IMG/VR virus record: IMGVR_UViG_3300042876_000067
Coordinates: 1 to 56,485 of that record
DNA: 56,485 nucleotides
Origin: a virus
Direction: 5' to 3' (one strand)
The notes below the pieces were generated by a model. That model was given only the letters and a program-made list of their open reading frames with translations, searched no databases and had not been told where the DNA came from. Below are positions 31,101 to 34,621 of this stretch, piece after piece (positions within the stretch are counted from its first letter, which is position 1; each line of letters begins with the position of its first letter). Made by a program: the position numbers and the translations under genes.

Positions 31101-31280
31101 GGTGAACAGTCGTCAATTCCTAAATATGCTGAGGTATTTGGACTATTATCTAGTAACAGAATGACAGATGTTGAGTACGAGACAGTATGGAATTCAACTG
31201 TTTACAATTCAACGCTAGGAGATCCGTTACAGATCAGTGATACTAGTGCTGCAATTTTCTTAAATGGCGGTAGTAACTAA
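13107..31280 (+). CDS. Giant 6057-residue baseplate/tail structural protein (gp7 position)
   Basis: One uninterrupted frame of 18,174 bases follows gp6, where T4 has gp7. The N-terminus (LNFLPEIFKTVTNSQFLQAT, TRTDYQLDPGVVF, FNQYYWLPQGPE) resembles long structural proteins of T4-like marine phages. Residues about 175-255 look like a small cupredoxin-type beta domain. A unique Trp/Tyr-rich region runs to about residue 2200. Residues about 2248-2895 form FG-GAP-like propeller blades (FGTTIAYSDNSFIISEP; FGDTVVVGAP), and residues about 4674-4995 a second BNR/YCF48-like propeller (GKFVVVGDNGTI). About a dozen copies of a domain with a GTxFGGL-x-x-G-x-TYYV core flank the second propeller. A TRG-x-x-GT turret-like motif occurs near residue 3590 and again near the C-terminus (GEYIRFG, QRGQLGTGEQ). 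No enzyme motif was seen. A gp7-like wedge expanded by receptor-binding domains is inferred. Confidence 0.75.
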   Translation: MATRIRTLNFLPEIFKTVTNSQFLQATLDQVVAQPNTKRIEGYVGSKFGYGINAKNYYVTEPTKTRTDYQLDPGVVFTKANQTTANDFISYPGIIDGLKVEGGLTTDNNRLFNSQFYSWDSFTDLDKIINFNQYYWLPQGPERVTISTETIFSGSSYLVTDAVNGYNIAVDGQAGSTNPTLTLLRGGTYTFTVNQISQFWIQGAPGVTGYSPTQPNLQTRDVLGVINNGASSGVVTFTVPNKNAQDEYNFPGNNEVDVVSTTPYSQINGQLLSQVGNIDGITSLEGLTVMFYNTGAVDPLETSNFYVITYTGSSIDPTLTLVPSGGIPTSEKITARYGTEWISRNFYRNVTGTVSIIPFLSAALDTLYYQDGTTANKVGVIKIVDSNTTNTLNIETEILGRKQYTSSTGVVFTNGLKVVFSGAIYPDSFKNVPFYVEGVGTAIQLVRESDLIAPEPFTFGSYIPYDTTPYDVENYDSTLYVPVTPDYITIARNSMDMNAWSRSNRWFHIDVINATAQYNGNPSIVTKYATAENKAKRPIIEFYPNLRLFDSGVIGKAPVDFVDFRTTDAFTQVAGQENYYPDVTSYTGYNSIIAAVTGATSTTITVNASDVIGPIAVGQYVADSTNVLPTNTTITSITGTDVLTITVSWSGTKNVSGTTTSSIITTDTTTDNYALFNGARIIFAADQDANVRNKIYVSGFSSIDGGTPIITLTEAADGFILNDDQTVAFRGYNNQGKDFRFNDTNWQLTQQKTTVNQPPLFDIFDSNGISLGDKAYYVGTSFVGSTLFGYGIGTGIDDPILGFPIRYSSVDNVGDISFDVTLNSDLFNYVSGTTPITENVNIGYVYNYTARDSFVRQLGWQTAVSPSVQYQIFEFNYNVGTTDATFTCDIPLVSAEYTKWPRIQVFVNNDYQTSSEFTYVAESTSTTVTLNTAPAVDTVIQILLLSDQTSSNAYYQIPINLNNNPLNQEVTTVNVGDIRGQYQSMFFNNPDTVGTVFGSNNFRDLGNLVPYGNRIIQNSASLVAPGAFLRKQDHNLFNSLMYNSKQYINFKTLLVDTVNSTDYSVYMSPAEMLDDAMDQITAAHSDDQPFFWSDMLPSKSAYISNSYSFANSLDVSIYPLSRIYDYTTANYYGVLVYLTRNNKVTQLIRNTDYVVSTDSPSLTVSTDLLPGDLITIKEYNQTYGSYVPNTPTKLGLYPASIPQVIQDINYQQPTYFIVGHDGSYNKLFGQYNTTTNSLVDFRDQVLLEYETRVYNNLKLSNVIPVQEYEVLPGFFRDTDYTYNEILEIYSSSFLNWVGQNRVDYKTQYYQRTNEYTFNYRNSGNKIDKAPIDQGYWRGMYLYFYDTSTPNTSPWEMLGFKNQPSWWTARYGAAPYTSDNLVLWEDLAQGINWNNGDPIVIEQAIRPQLLDILPVDTEGNLVPPLSSIVGNYNDYLFQSDWKVGDVGPTEFSYRRSSSYPFDLMRILALTKPAEFFNLAIDVDNYKYNTEFNQYLVNNRSHLVLSDVQIYGSGTAKTSYINWIVDYEKQVGVDATTNIADLLTNIDVRLVYRVAGFSDKNLLKFYVEKSSANSNNSSLLIPDESYGVLLYDNQPFDRIIYSGVIIQVTKNGYAVYGNSQTEAYFKTLIPKVNGNTDVITIDKETVSIPKDYTDKIALVPYGTEFFSITDVSQFLDGYGKYLEQQGCVFAQVENGIPVTWSQMIAEFLYWVQIGWEVGSIANINPAATELSINKDSYIVQPLTMRQQNFVLNQNLYPIPSENLSVVREGTAFTVVPLSEGDTVAYGQFNVSNFEHGIVFDNVTLFNDTIYNLVTGLRQIRITVRGAKSAEWNGTVDAQGFILNQDNIVEWSTETKYTQGAIVKYKNKYWTATTIIQAKQLFDEREWKETNYNEIQKGLLPNSSTRSYESTIYYDVNKANLENDADQLSFSLIGYRPRDYMALADLTDITQVNVYKNMIREKGTLTAAKAFKGANLVQGGIDYDIYENWAILSGEFGGILNNNFVDIKLNETQLTGNPSTVGLTNGNYDIPGVQQEVPLYSVYNYGRQIKNPEVLATLPPATPNVLFPDAGYVNLNDVKMSAYYYANLPTAKDNSNNVVPLSELYVRDYVWLADYLGTWQTFTPTSLGQVVYAKNNLNGTVTVTFASAHNLSQYQAFAIVNFDARVDNYYIVSSVVDPYKVIITLNLNPQVSTITGYGVGFKFQSQRVNTPSDISTLPLLDSEFIKNKVWVDTNNDGSWAVYRKSLNYGFDYNTTKDGSVSFGSSVAYTNKVGGLIGDAGAGAVYRYSYNPLMKEYELYQTLTKGASFGTTIAYSDNSFIISEPTSGTPKVYVYELEQTTLVDRLNLIQEIPAEDSSTKWGTALSISGDKNWLYISAADLNKVYVYRKSSITGLYELSTSLTVSGLTSGDNFGASITTDYFGDTVVVGAPQQDYSTISNWGYAYMFERTVQNFEAQYTSQIYTPQSFGLSWTPSNTASKTASSITSNAITLNNVTNLVGGANGTAITFTGTVFGGVSLNRVYYVKTVVGSTITLSLTRNGSTLNLTNSSGTMTVNAQTSPLYVSVNGTLLDDSAYAAIGSTLTVYSGLNAGDIINVSGNNFVKSQVLTSPSAPRIGVQFGTSMDSTTYTSEVIIGAPFELSSSNHEGAVYRFTNGGNKYGVIIGTSDCNVTTTRTILLNGYAVSIPTGNASVAAAAINSARITNVQAAAIAGKLIIQLIDINLATPNDKLSITVLDSATPAELGINILTLTQTVECPHADGATQFGYNVRFNESESFVASAPSGTRYSGTTFDFSDDESDNDTVFDNNATQWVDTIANVGAVYMFDYLANYNESLLNPGKFVYAQSTNANTDVNGAQPMYGHAIDFNNSFVMIGTPNFVSGTTKGQVIFYSNPSGVQDWSVYRSSSAVVDTSKIQNVQLYSASTNSTLVNLDYMDPLQGKLLGVVRENIDVVSNIDPASYNTTGTLPSDSIWGAEKVGEIWFDTSRSRFINYHQNDVVYNSKYWGTLFPGSDVAVYSWISSNVVPSAYQGPGTPYDITSYTTEYITNSTGGLSPVYFFWVRNTNIIFTKTGKTLADSIIEQYISNPISSGISYFAPLLPNVFGLYNSGEYVNYTDTVLHIGYGNGSSQDVPHSLYSLIRANYADDFLPGLPASNSANTEPESLYAKLLDSLSGTNIAGSVIPDPYLPKPVQYGVLTRPRQSFFVNRLTALKNYLQYANEVILQYPFIESYNSTFVYKVGEINPSTVNNPNWLGSPLPFFDVNAYWDVVNWWAPGYNDNTKSAVQVSIYADLAALNVPTGTIATVLANGDGFAETYILLSTGEWNRIGLTNGTIQFKSSLWDYQTARFGFGDNFFDTTPYDTYPSEETRYIVRAINEELPNNLDLFRNKALILLFEYIQSETIESQNYLPWLNKTSFVDVAHTIRELKPIEVFQSDNQDFLSGYLNEVKPYHVVIKEFLYKYTGTDVYEGDITDFDLPAKYNSTYEKFITPELVYTNPSADNQYLPSDPIWQTSEYNQWYQNYGVSITGVDNYSITTLASYVALNSTAMAVDNAYGFPINGIITIGEEQIGYANVDRSLNVLSGLTRGLNGTAIVQHLPGEEITINLPAVLLLNGGRAYTEPPKVTAYIDTSIYPEPTRPAVLKAVMNLDSVLSVTVEDPGQGYAVLPKIIIDPATTVTFDSSKVSTTSNTIELFAPTLQTGDLVTYAVGADTTAVGGLENGQRYYINVLETNPAVIIALYSNYANALLDRQRITLFTTGTGANQTLNLGAFASCISSAAPIRENQIKMKFDRTSYQSQVSDWLSGEYYSSFYAGNYDNSSRISSSSISLESSAPPVDNILASAMGAVFEIQNISNSETLSWSSQERSVINTNVTGTNEIKVYPTNWQSLSVADINLLDTTLGFYVGMPVKFIGAVSGGLVGGQTYYVKTVNSKTSFTVSATISNGVPGAVQTLTTSTIGAAGLICYTGELNNVAVVTIDYPGITTATATTQGNNAVTIPLNTSGTGGTRGFYTGLSVYFTGNVFGGIVENEHYYVTSVIDLQNFTISKIEQPTKFTVSETDSSGIVTCNTTVSLAVNDPVIFSNINPATGSTNIVAGTRYYVQSILSGNTIKISAYLNGGVFNPGTCTFASSNEMLATSQRDTVNLTTATGEMTLNVSLPVSPGQVNGQQMTFYGTSGEYVGVTGTSGNYLTRTIDATTNVIAIDSESGGTSGFYLNMPVVFDTAIGGLSAATTYYVTEYTGRVISSTESVPGIQLEITGTTSVGNYLVCADTSGIYVGMPIVFSGISLGTLELDNEYYVHSINSSTQFTVAYTPSSLTPVTVTTTSGSMIAEGSPYITVSATPSGADVSVSYELGPVTMTQTPTDTTTVFDVSYMIGGYSVIIVDGGSGYAVDNTIVILGEYLGGVTGVNDLTMTVNSIDSNGVITNVIRAGTPAGPVNQYYLKVISNNQVEVYENNLLTIPVSGITLAQTYTGVTSTLVTDSNLTTDTLTIADSTGFALYDPIVFTGTVAGGLTLGQTYYIVGITTTVSPEATIQVATSPTGSAINITANDVTCTVAKQGDYAFLPEPFYFNRSVVKYNNRVYQCLISNNDTDFIFGKWELLDSGSSKLNALDRIVGYYQPTINMPGLDLTQLVEGITYPNSTYLGNAFAPDAQFPIDTILQDQPFYPAEVDIKSVIWDGTTYVAAANAPTYSAVLLSASATLWNIDRIANQPINPTDIITVGIGDDTKYIMTTTNASTPLLLSEDGASWVWISSGAEYTPYDAIPFDDIGFDLSALKTDAVSLNSVAYYNGVAVAVGQNIVASTDFFFWPEVYDLSIAYGNLPQVLNGVTSVSIPNYNGFVAVGAGQRVVGSNTIDTNLIVTSTDGLNWVPQFDVLTSYALNAVTSNTDKIIIVGDNSVRFVSVNGSNWNNISAAGTGNPNLNDVIYAQGKFVVVGDNGTIQSSVNGDVWTTYTSGTTENLNSITYNADLGEFVVVGENNITLSSPDLSTWTISTLFVTEPTVYNVQGDAFTAGYGPEEMVPGVVSDTLTMTVATRPGTDWAATKYAHVGYNVVSTELVVENTVQKIFSWANTVETPSQLAVFGISATTGLSVSLYKNTDYTIDWIAQTITMNSTPYSLGYNKIRVDVYETGNGDQLVKANTSTDPIRDNSSTGFSEIYVNCDYSAPIFSGSGVVRPGSEPIEVIATRTEAGPDSITVTNIGKFILNSPIKFYGGVFGGVQEDVTYYVKTISLVTGKITISDTFNVGTGTAGPTFQLSDATGIMTVIIQVGIGQPWSTPITFYNGNQLTFGSALNITRTNSVRDTVTCNSTNGLVVGSQLVFSNTMFGNIIEPMKKYYLKSIYDGNEFTISETLGGATVQLDDATGGAMVVVNDYAFGVVEDSITAKIIFAGVNDPNNPGYVMPYNQSTDYLTYTLFGETVPEQYGYTLPEVNLFTGTGSQTVFAFTNYVGLTNRTSSIVEINGIRQTSSTYTISAGTNTITFTSAPALNAKIVVTTYNRTERQYFNTQYGLTGNIVASIVNVSNALSTPIATSTVTATDGTTEYITCGSTTGFIVGQPIEFKGTSFGSVATDGTVYFVRAIISSTQFTIQDQSGTIINLTTGSGLMVAYVGGQPAVRVTTSAANGFVTGDIVMIDGTQGSVQLNNSVYYVHKITTTQFDLYASAYNSANGATNTPITEISSYISGGYAWKWGTYILAAATATATSSVTNAITCSDATQLIHNTPVIFTKQGYSEGASLFGGLIAGTVYYVNSIVDGTNFTLSTEPDGETLALTTGSGSINVTQWEQNNVDRLWVTINGYRVPSSALRLNPDNYLSILVPISSSDEVIITSMMPSATPNEMVYQLNVSTTGNGEVYRANAENRTWLTQPLYNTQDQIHVNDAKRLVNTYEQTVAIPVGYNPATEPLIIGVPLDKNLIIQVNLFNATTGTEVPSISYRLALVDAAPVVIYTGSGQVGNNLVLTVIYGNMIYLNGEYIRFGKADLTLNVLSELQRGQLGTGEQSSIPKYAEVFGLLSSNRMTDVEYETVWNSTVYNSTLGDPLQISDTSAAIFLNGGSN
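19850..21790 (+). other. FG-GAP-like beta-propeller region inside the giant protein
   Basis: Repeated blades with FG-S-V/I-A/S, an S/G-D/N turn and V-V-V/I-G-A/S-P recur here: SFGSSVAY, FGTTIAYSDN, FGASITTDYFGD with VVVGAP, and FGTSMDS with VIIGAP. One copy of the TYYV-type domain (about 20530-20765) is inserted between blades. Such propellers commonly bind glycans or proteins; the function here is not shown. Confidence 0.6.
24712..26778 (+). repeat. Tandem array of TYYV-type domains, first block
   Basis: At least six diverged copies of an 75-95 residue domain follow one another. Each has a short strand near a Thr/Val-rich start, a GFYVGMPV-x-F segment, a GG-L/I-x-x-G/N turn, TYYV or RYYV, then S-x-T-x-FT/KI and a terminal G-x-M-x-V strand. 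Examples are VGGQTYYVKTV, VENEHYYVTSV, VAGTRYYVQSI and ELDNEYYVHSI. Copies differ strongly in DNA, so this is an old protein-level repeat. Confidence 0.75.
27126..28090 (+). other. BNR/YCF48-like beta-propeller region inside the giant protein
   Basis: About six blades carry the pattern 'V/I-x-x-G-x-x-x-x-I-x-x-S-x-D/N-G-x-x-W' seen in BNR/sialidase-like and YCF48-like propellers: LIVTSTDGLNWVPQ, VRFVSVNGSNWNNI, TIQSSVNGDVWTTY and ITLSSPDLSTWTIS, each preceded by an AVG or VVGDN turn. The catalytic residues of a sialidase were not recognised, so a binding role is more likely. Confidence 0.6.
28661..30453 (+). repeat. TYYV-type domain array, second block
   Basis: Further copies of the domain seen at 24712 follow the second propeller: GVQEDVTYYVKTI, MKKYYLKSI, DGTVYFVRAI, NNSVYYVHKI and AGTVYYVNSI. 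They alternate with a short fibre-type domain (SIVEINGIRQTSSTYTI) at about 29400-29600. Together with the first block and isolated copies there are about 12-13 in the protein. Confidence 0.72.
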
Positions 31281-31282
31281 AA

Positions 31283-31290
31283 GATAAATA
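31283..31290 (+). promoter_or_regulatory. Late promoter box GATAAATA
   Basis: GATAAATA stands just after the stop codon of the giant gene. With usual T4 late spacing, transcription would begin close to the ATG of the 49-codon gene at 31296, making that gene nearly leaderless; the transcript would carry the 31445 gene normally. Confidence 0.68.
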
Positions 31291-31295
31291 AATGT

Positions 31296-31445
31296 ATGAA
31301 TAATACGGAAGATAAATCAGTAAAATCGAAGCAAGAATCGGAGAAGAAGCCCAACGAAACAGGGGGCTTCTACTTCTCTTCCCACTTGAAGATTACAGAT
31401 CCCAATACCAAAGAAGTACTGGTTCAGAAACGAGGCGATAACTAA
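31296..31445 (+). CDS. 49-residue protein resembling the N-terminus of the next gene product
   Basis: ATG at 31296 opens a 49-codon frame that ends in TAA at 31443-31445 and overlaps the next ATG by one base (TAATG). The first half is hydrophilic and Lys/Glu/Ser-rich. The second half, GGFYFSSHLKITDPNTKEVL, matches the start of the neighbouring protein: LKITDPNTKEVLVQK against LKIHDPNTGEVLVDK, 12 of 15 identical, while most synonymous codon positions differ. That pattern indicates selection on the peptide rather than recent duplication. There is no clear ribosome site because the late box sits 5 bases upstream. It may be a stand-alone attachment peptide or an N-terminal anchor module; the function is unknown. 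Confidence 0.65.
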   Translation: MNNTEDKSVKSKQESEKKPNETGGFYFSSHLKITDPNTKEVLVQKRGDN

Positions 31446-32065
31446 TGTCAGGCATACAATTAACATACAAAATTGAAGGTTTTCTTAAAATCCACGACCC
31501 CAACACAGGGGAAGTTCTAGTAGACAAAAAGAACGCCATCAACTACGAAAACATGTCTGAAGCAATCGCAGATACACTAAGCAGCCGCGGATTTGGTGAA
31601 ATATACCAAATGGCTTTTGGCAACGGTGGAGCATCAGTTGATAGTACTGGGGTTATCACGTATTTGCCTCCTAATACTACAGGACAAAACGCAGCACTAT
31701 ATAATCAAACATACGCTAAGATCGTTGATGATACTAGTGTTTTTAACCTAGACCCTACTCGTAACAAAATGACAGTTTCTCACACAGTAGGTAAAGTTTA
31801 TACTGACATCTTAGTTCAGTGTCTGTTAGATTACGGCGAGCCCGCAGGACAATCAGCATTTGATAATAGTACACAGACTGACTCTAACTATGTGTTTGAT
31901 GAATTAGGATTATTGGCAAATTACGGAACAGACAATAACGGATCTGTTATCACTCGATTGTTGACCCATGTGATCTTTCACCCGGTTCAAAAATCACTGA
32001 ATAGACAGATTCAAATAGATTACACAGTTAGAATTCAGAGCTTGACTAACTTAGTGACAATTTAA
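31445..32065 (+). CDS. Virion structural protein, probably baseplate or fibre-attachment
   Basis: The 206-residue protein starts with YKIEGFLKIHDPNTGEVLVD and NYENMSEAIADTLS, then FGNGGASVDSTGVITYLPP, and closes with DELGLLANYG, RLLTHVIFHPVQKSLNRQ and IQIDYTVRIQ. The same arrangement is familiar from small structural proteins of T4-like and other myoviruses located between baseplate and fibre genes, though no T4 counterpart can be named with confidence (gp8 occupies a similar place but is longer, 334 residues). The beta-rich composition and absence of enzyme motifs agree with a structural role. It overlaps the preceding mini-gene by one base. Confidence 0.6.
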   Translation: MSGIQLTYKIEGFLKIHDPNTGEVLVDKKNAINYENMSEAIADTLSSRGFGEIYQMAFGNGGASVDSTGVITYLPPNTTGQNAALYNQTYAKIVDDTSVFNLDPTRNKMTVSHTVGKVYTDILVQCLLDYGEPAGQSAFDNSTQTDSNYVFDELGLLANYGTDNNGSVITRLLTHVIFHPVQKSLNRQIQIDYTVRIQSLTNLVTI

Positions 32066-32073
32066 GATAAATA
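32066..32073 (+). promoter_or_regulatory. Late promoter box GATAAATA
   Basis: GATAAATA begins directly after the upstream stop codon and ends 23 bases before the fibre-gene ATG, with CGGAGAGA as ribosome site in between. Position and spacing match the box at 1447. Confidence 0.72.
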
Positions 32074-32096
32074 AGACAATATCGGAGAGATTTGGA

Positions 32097-33302
32097 ATGG
32101 CATATACAATTGTAAAAAGTGATGGTACAGTACTAACAACCATCGCTGACGGTACTATCAATACGACTAGTACTACCCTAGGATTACCGGGAAGAAACTA
32201 CGCAGGTTACGGACAAAGTTTAGACACGAACTTCGTACACATGTTGGAAAACTTCGCTGACGGAAATGTCCCTTCTAACCCAATCCGTGGTCAGTTGTGG
32301 TATGATACTAATAATAGTATCTTGAAAGTCTGTCCAGTTGACGGTGCTACTGCAAGTAATTGGCTTGCTTTGACTTCTACTAGCTCAGGTGGTACTACGA
32401 CATTCGGTGCAGTAACTGTTACAGGTAACGTATCTTCAAACAATCTTTCTGCGGTCAACGGAGTCACAGCAGACACCGTCTCAACTCGATTAATCACAGT
32501 AACTGCTAACGCAACAATCGCAAACGCTGATATTACATCTGCCAACATCGGTACATTGAACACTACGCTGATTACAACTGGTGCCCCTGCTACCCCTGGT
32601 AACATTGTTGGTTCTTGGACAGTCAACGGTGCGGCTTCAGGTAATGCGTTTATTGTCACTGGTGGTAACTTGTTCATTACCGGTGCTGGTTTAGGTATTC
32701 GTACAGATGGTTACTACTATGCTAACGGTGCAGCTTTTAACCCATCAGGTACATACAACAACGGTAACGTATTTGATTATCTAACAGGTGCAAACGCAGT
32801 TACACAATTTACTGGTAACATTGCTCCTGCTAGAATCACAACGTCTAATATTGCAGGTGGAGGAACCGTTAGTGGTATTTGGACATTGGGTGCCGGAGCA
32901 CGTTGGCAAGCAACATACGCTGACTTAGCAGAACGTTATGAAGCTGACAAAGCGTATGAAGTAGGCACAGTTGTCGAAATCGGTGGCGACAAAGAAGTTA
33001 CCGCAGTCAAAGAAGACGCTAGTACTGAAGTATTTGGTGTAGTTTCTGACTCATACGCTTACTTGATGAACGAAGGTGCAGGTGACAGTTCTACTCACCC
33101 TGCAATCGCATTGATCGGTCGAGTTAAAGTAAAGGTAACTGGTCCTGTAACTAAAGGTCAACGCTTAGTTTCTGCTGGAAATGGTGTCGCACGTGGCGCA
33201 GCAGCAGGTGAAGCAAATGCATTTAACGTAGTAGGTCGTTCGTTGGTAAATAAAACAACTGATGACGTTGCTACAATCGAAGCTACCGTAATCATCAGAT
33301 AA
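32097..33302 (+). CDS. Tail fibre protein with C-terminal ADLAERY-type domain
   Basis: A 401-residue fibre-like protein. Residues 1-90 hold NYAGYGQSLDTNFVHMLENF and PSNPIRGQLWYDTNN, a start typical of short fibre proteins in T4-like marine phages. Residues about 95-260 are a Thr/Ala/Asn/Gly-rich shaft (repeated T-x-N-V/A/I). From residue 275 comes ADLAERYEADKAYEVGTVVE, followed by EVFGVVSDSYAYLMNEGAG and a VTKGQRLVSAGNGVARG stretch. This C-terminal domain is widespread at the ends of phage fibres; related ends include autoproteolytic ones, but cleavage is not established here. It has its own late box. Confidence 0.7.
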   Translation: MAYTIVKSDGTVLTTIADGTINTTSTTLGLPGRNYAGYGQSLDTNFVHMLENFADGNVPSNPIRGQLWYDTNNSILKVCPVDGATASNWLALTSTSSGGTTTFGAVTVTGNVSSNNLSAVNGVTADTVSTRLITVTANATIANADITSANIGTLNTTLITTGAPATPGNIVGSWTVNGAASGNAFIVTGGNLFITGAGLGIRTDGYYYANGAAFNPSGTYNNGNVFDYLTGANAVTQFTGNIAPARITTSNIAGGGTVSGIWTLGAGARWQATYADLAERYEADKAYEVGTVVEIGGDKEVTAVKEDASTEVFGVVSDSYAYLMNEGAGDSSTHPAIALIGRVKVKVTGPVTKGQRLVSAGNGVARGAAAGEANAFNVVGRSLVNKTTDDVATIEATVIIR

Positions 33303-33314
33303 TAAGGAAATACA

Positions 33315-34268
33315 ATGAGTTACGCACAATACGGTACAGTTCAAGCAACAGACTTCAACACATTAGCAGGGGGTAACCCTACTACTACTTCCGGTACACT
33401 AAACGCAGTTTGGGCTACTGGTGGTAGTACAGCAGGCTACGGTCAAACTGCACTAGCAAACGTTGCTGCAGGTAACACTGTGGCAGCAGTTGGTCAATGG
33501 GCAACTTTGGTTGCAAATACTGCATCAGCAGCAACACATCAGGGTACCACTATCACTGCTGTTACAACACCTACTGCTGGTGGTACGATTACATATTTGT
33601 CTGCTATTCCTACAAACTTAACAACTGTATATAACAGTCGCTTGAACGCAGCCACTCAAGGTTCTACAACAGCAAACACAGCAACATACGCAAGTACATG
33701 GTCATCTGCGATCACTTTCACACACACTGTAACTTTTGCGTCAGGTGACGCTGCTAGATATTTTTTCAACGCCGGTGGGCAATTGAAAATAACATGTGCT
33801 CACCCTACAGGTACTGGTATTAACTTGTTACTGAATAATTTAGCAAGTAATATTGGTACAGTTGTCATGTCTGCACCTACATCAGGTTCAGTTACTATTG
33901 CAGGTACGTCATACAACGGAATTACTAGAATCGGTGGCGGCGGTAACGCACCTACTATCAGTTCAGGTTCTGGTTACTATGCGATGACTATATCGAACGC
34001 AACTGTGTTTACGCAGACTGCTTCAACTGGCCCTGCAGGTTACTTGGGGACTAACATTGCGGTTGTAGCAAAGAGCAACGGCACACAGGGTTCAAACGCT
34101 GATACTGGATCAGTAATTACCATCTATACAATTTGGGATGAAATTCCTAACGGTCTAGTTGCAAGTACAGGTTCAGCCACAACAGTGACTGTACAAGCAC
34201 CCGAAACTACAAACATTGCCAACTCTTGGGGCTCAATCTCTGTTACTGGAACAGTAACAGGCTCATAA
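33315..34268 (+). CDS. Second fibre-like structural protein
   Basis: The 317-residue protein is Thr/Gly/Ala/Ser-rich throughout and begins MSYAQYGTVQATDFNTLAGG, with NAVWATGGSTAGYGQTAL soon after. This resembles structural proteins following fibres in T4-like marine phages. The middle includes SGDAARYFFNAGGQLKITCA, a phage beta-domain segment, and the C-terminal 100 residues end in short beta strands (TIYTIWDEIPNG; SISVTGTVTGS). It starts 12 bases after the first fibre gene behind a TAAGGAA ribosome site and is probably co-transcribed with it. Whether it is a separate fibre tip, a joint or an adhesin is not decided by the sequence. Confidence 0.6.
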   Translation: MSYAQYGTVQATDFNTLAGGNPTTTSGTLNAVWATGGSTAGYGQTALANVAAGNTVAAVGQWATLVANTASAATHQGTTITAVTTPTAGGTITYLSAIPTNLTTVYNSRLNAATQGSTTANTATYASTWSSAITFTHTVTFASGDAARYFFNAGGQLKITCAHPTGTGINLLLNNLASNIGTVVMSAPTSGSVTIAGTSYNGITRIGGGGNAPTISSGSGYYAMTISNATVFTQTASTGPAGYLGTNIAVVAKSNGTQGSNADTGSVITIYTIWDEIPNGLVASTGSATTVTVQAPETTNIANSWGSISVTGTVTGS

Positions 34269-34292
34269 TTTTTATTGTTGCTTTGTATTCAT

Positions 34293-34313
34293 TCTAAATA
34301 CTCTTAGGAGTAT
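34293..34313 (+). promoter_or_regulatory. Late-like box and hairpin enclosing the ribosome site
   Basis: TCTAAATA (34293-34300) is a weak late-type box. It overlaps a perfect inverted repeat, ATACTC (34298-34303) and GAGTAT (34308-34313) with loop TTAG. The AGGAG ribosome site (34306-34310) for the gene at 34316 lies across the loop and right arm. Transcripts reading through from the fibre genes would fold the site; transcripts starting just downstream of the box might partly free it. Confidence 0.4.
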
Positions 34314-34315
34314 AC

Positions 34316-34621
34316 ATGGATACAAAGCAACTAATAAGTGAAGCCAAGGCCCGCTTCAATCATAACTCGGCCAAAGCCTATCTAAAAGACAAATACAGCA
34401 GCAAATTACTTGTTGCTGACCAAGGGGGACTTTGGAAGGCATCACCCGAACTATTGGGATTTCTAGCATCTAGTACAGATGACATAGTAGTCCTAATCGA
34501 CACGTTCGAAAATCCCGTACTAGTTAACCGAATTGCACTACATGATGTGTTGTACAAGACGTACAACGACACTATGCAACTATGGTTCAGTGAATGGAAA
34601 GAACTAGAAGGTAAAAGATGA
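34316..34621 (+). CDS. Small conserved phage-type protein, unknown function
   Basis: A 101-residue soluble protein (MDTKQLISEAKARFNHNSAK) with a helical, charged N-terminus, a central GGLWKASPELLGFLASS segment and a strand VVLIDTFENPVLVNR, closing with WFSEWKELEGKR. Proteins of this type, with LWKA and a later ID-x-F-x-NPV-x-VNR, occur in T4-like phages near fibre or glycosyltransferase genes, but no function is known to me. It opens the long overlapping block: its TGA stop shares bases with the next ATG (ATGA). No cysteine, signal peptide or membrane segment is present. A chaperone or accessory role for fibres would be a guess. Confidence 0.6.
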   Translation: MDTKQLISEAKARFNHNSAKAYLKDKYSSKLLVADQGGLWKASPELLGFLASSTDDIVVLIDTFENPVLVNRIALHDVLYKTYNDTMQLWFSEWKELEGKR

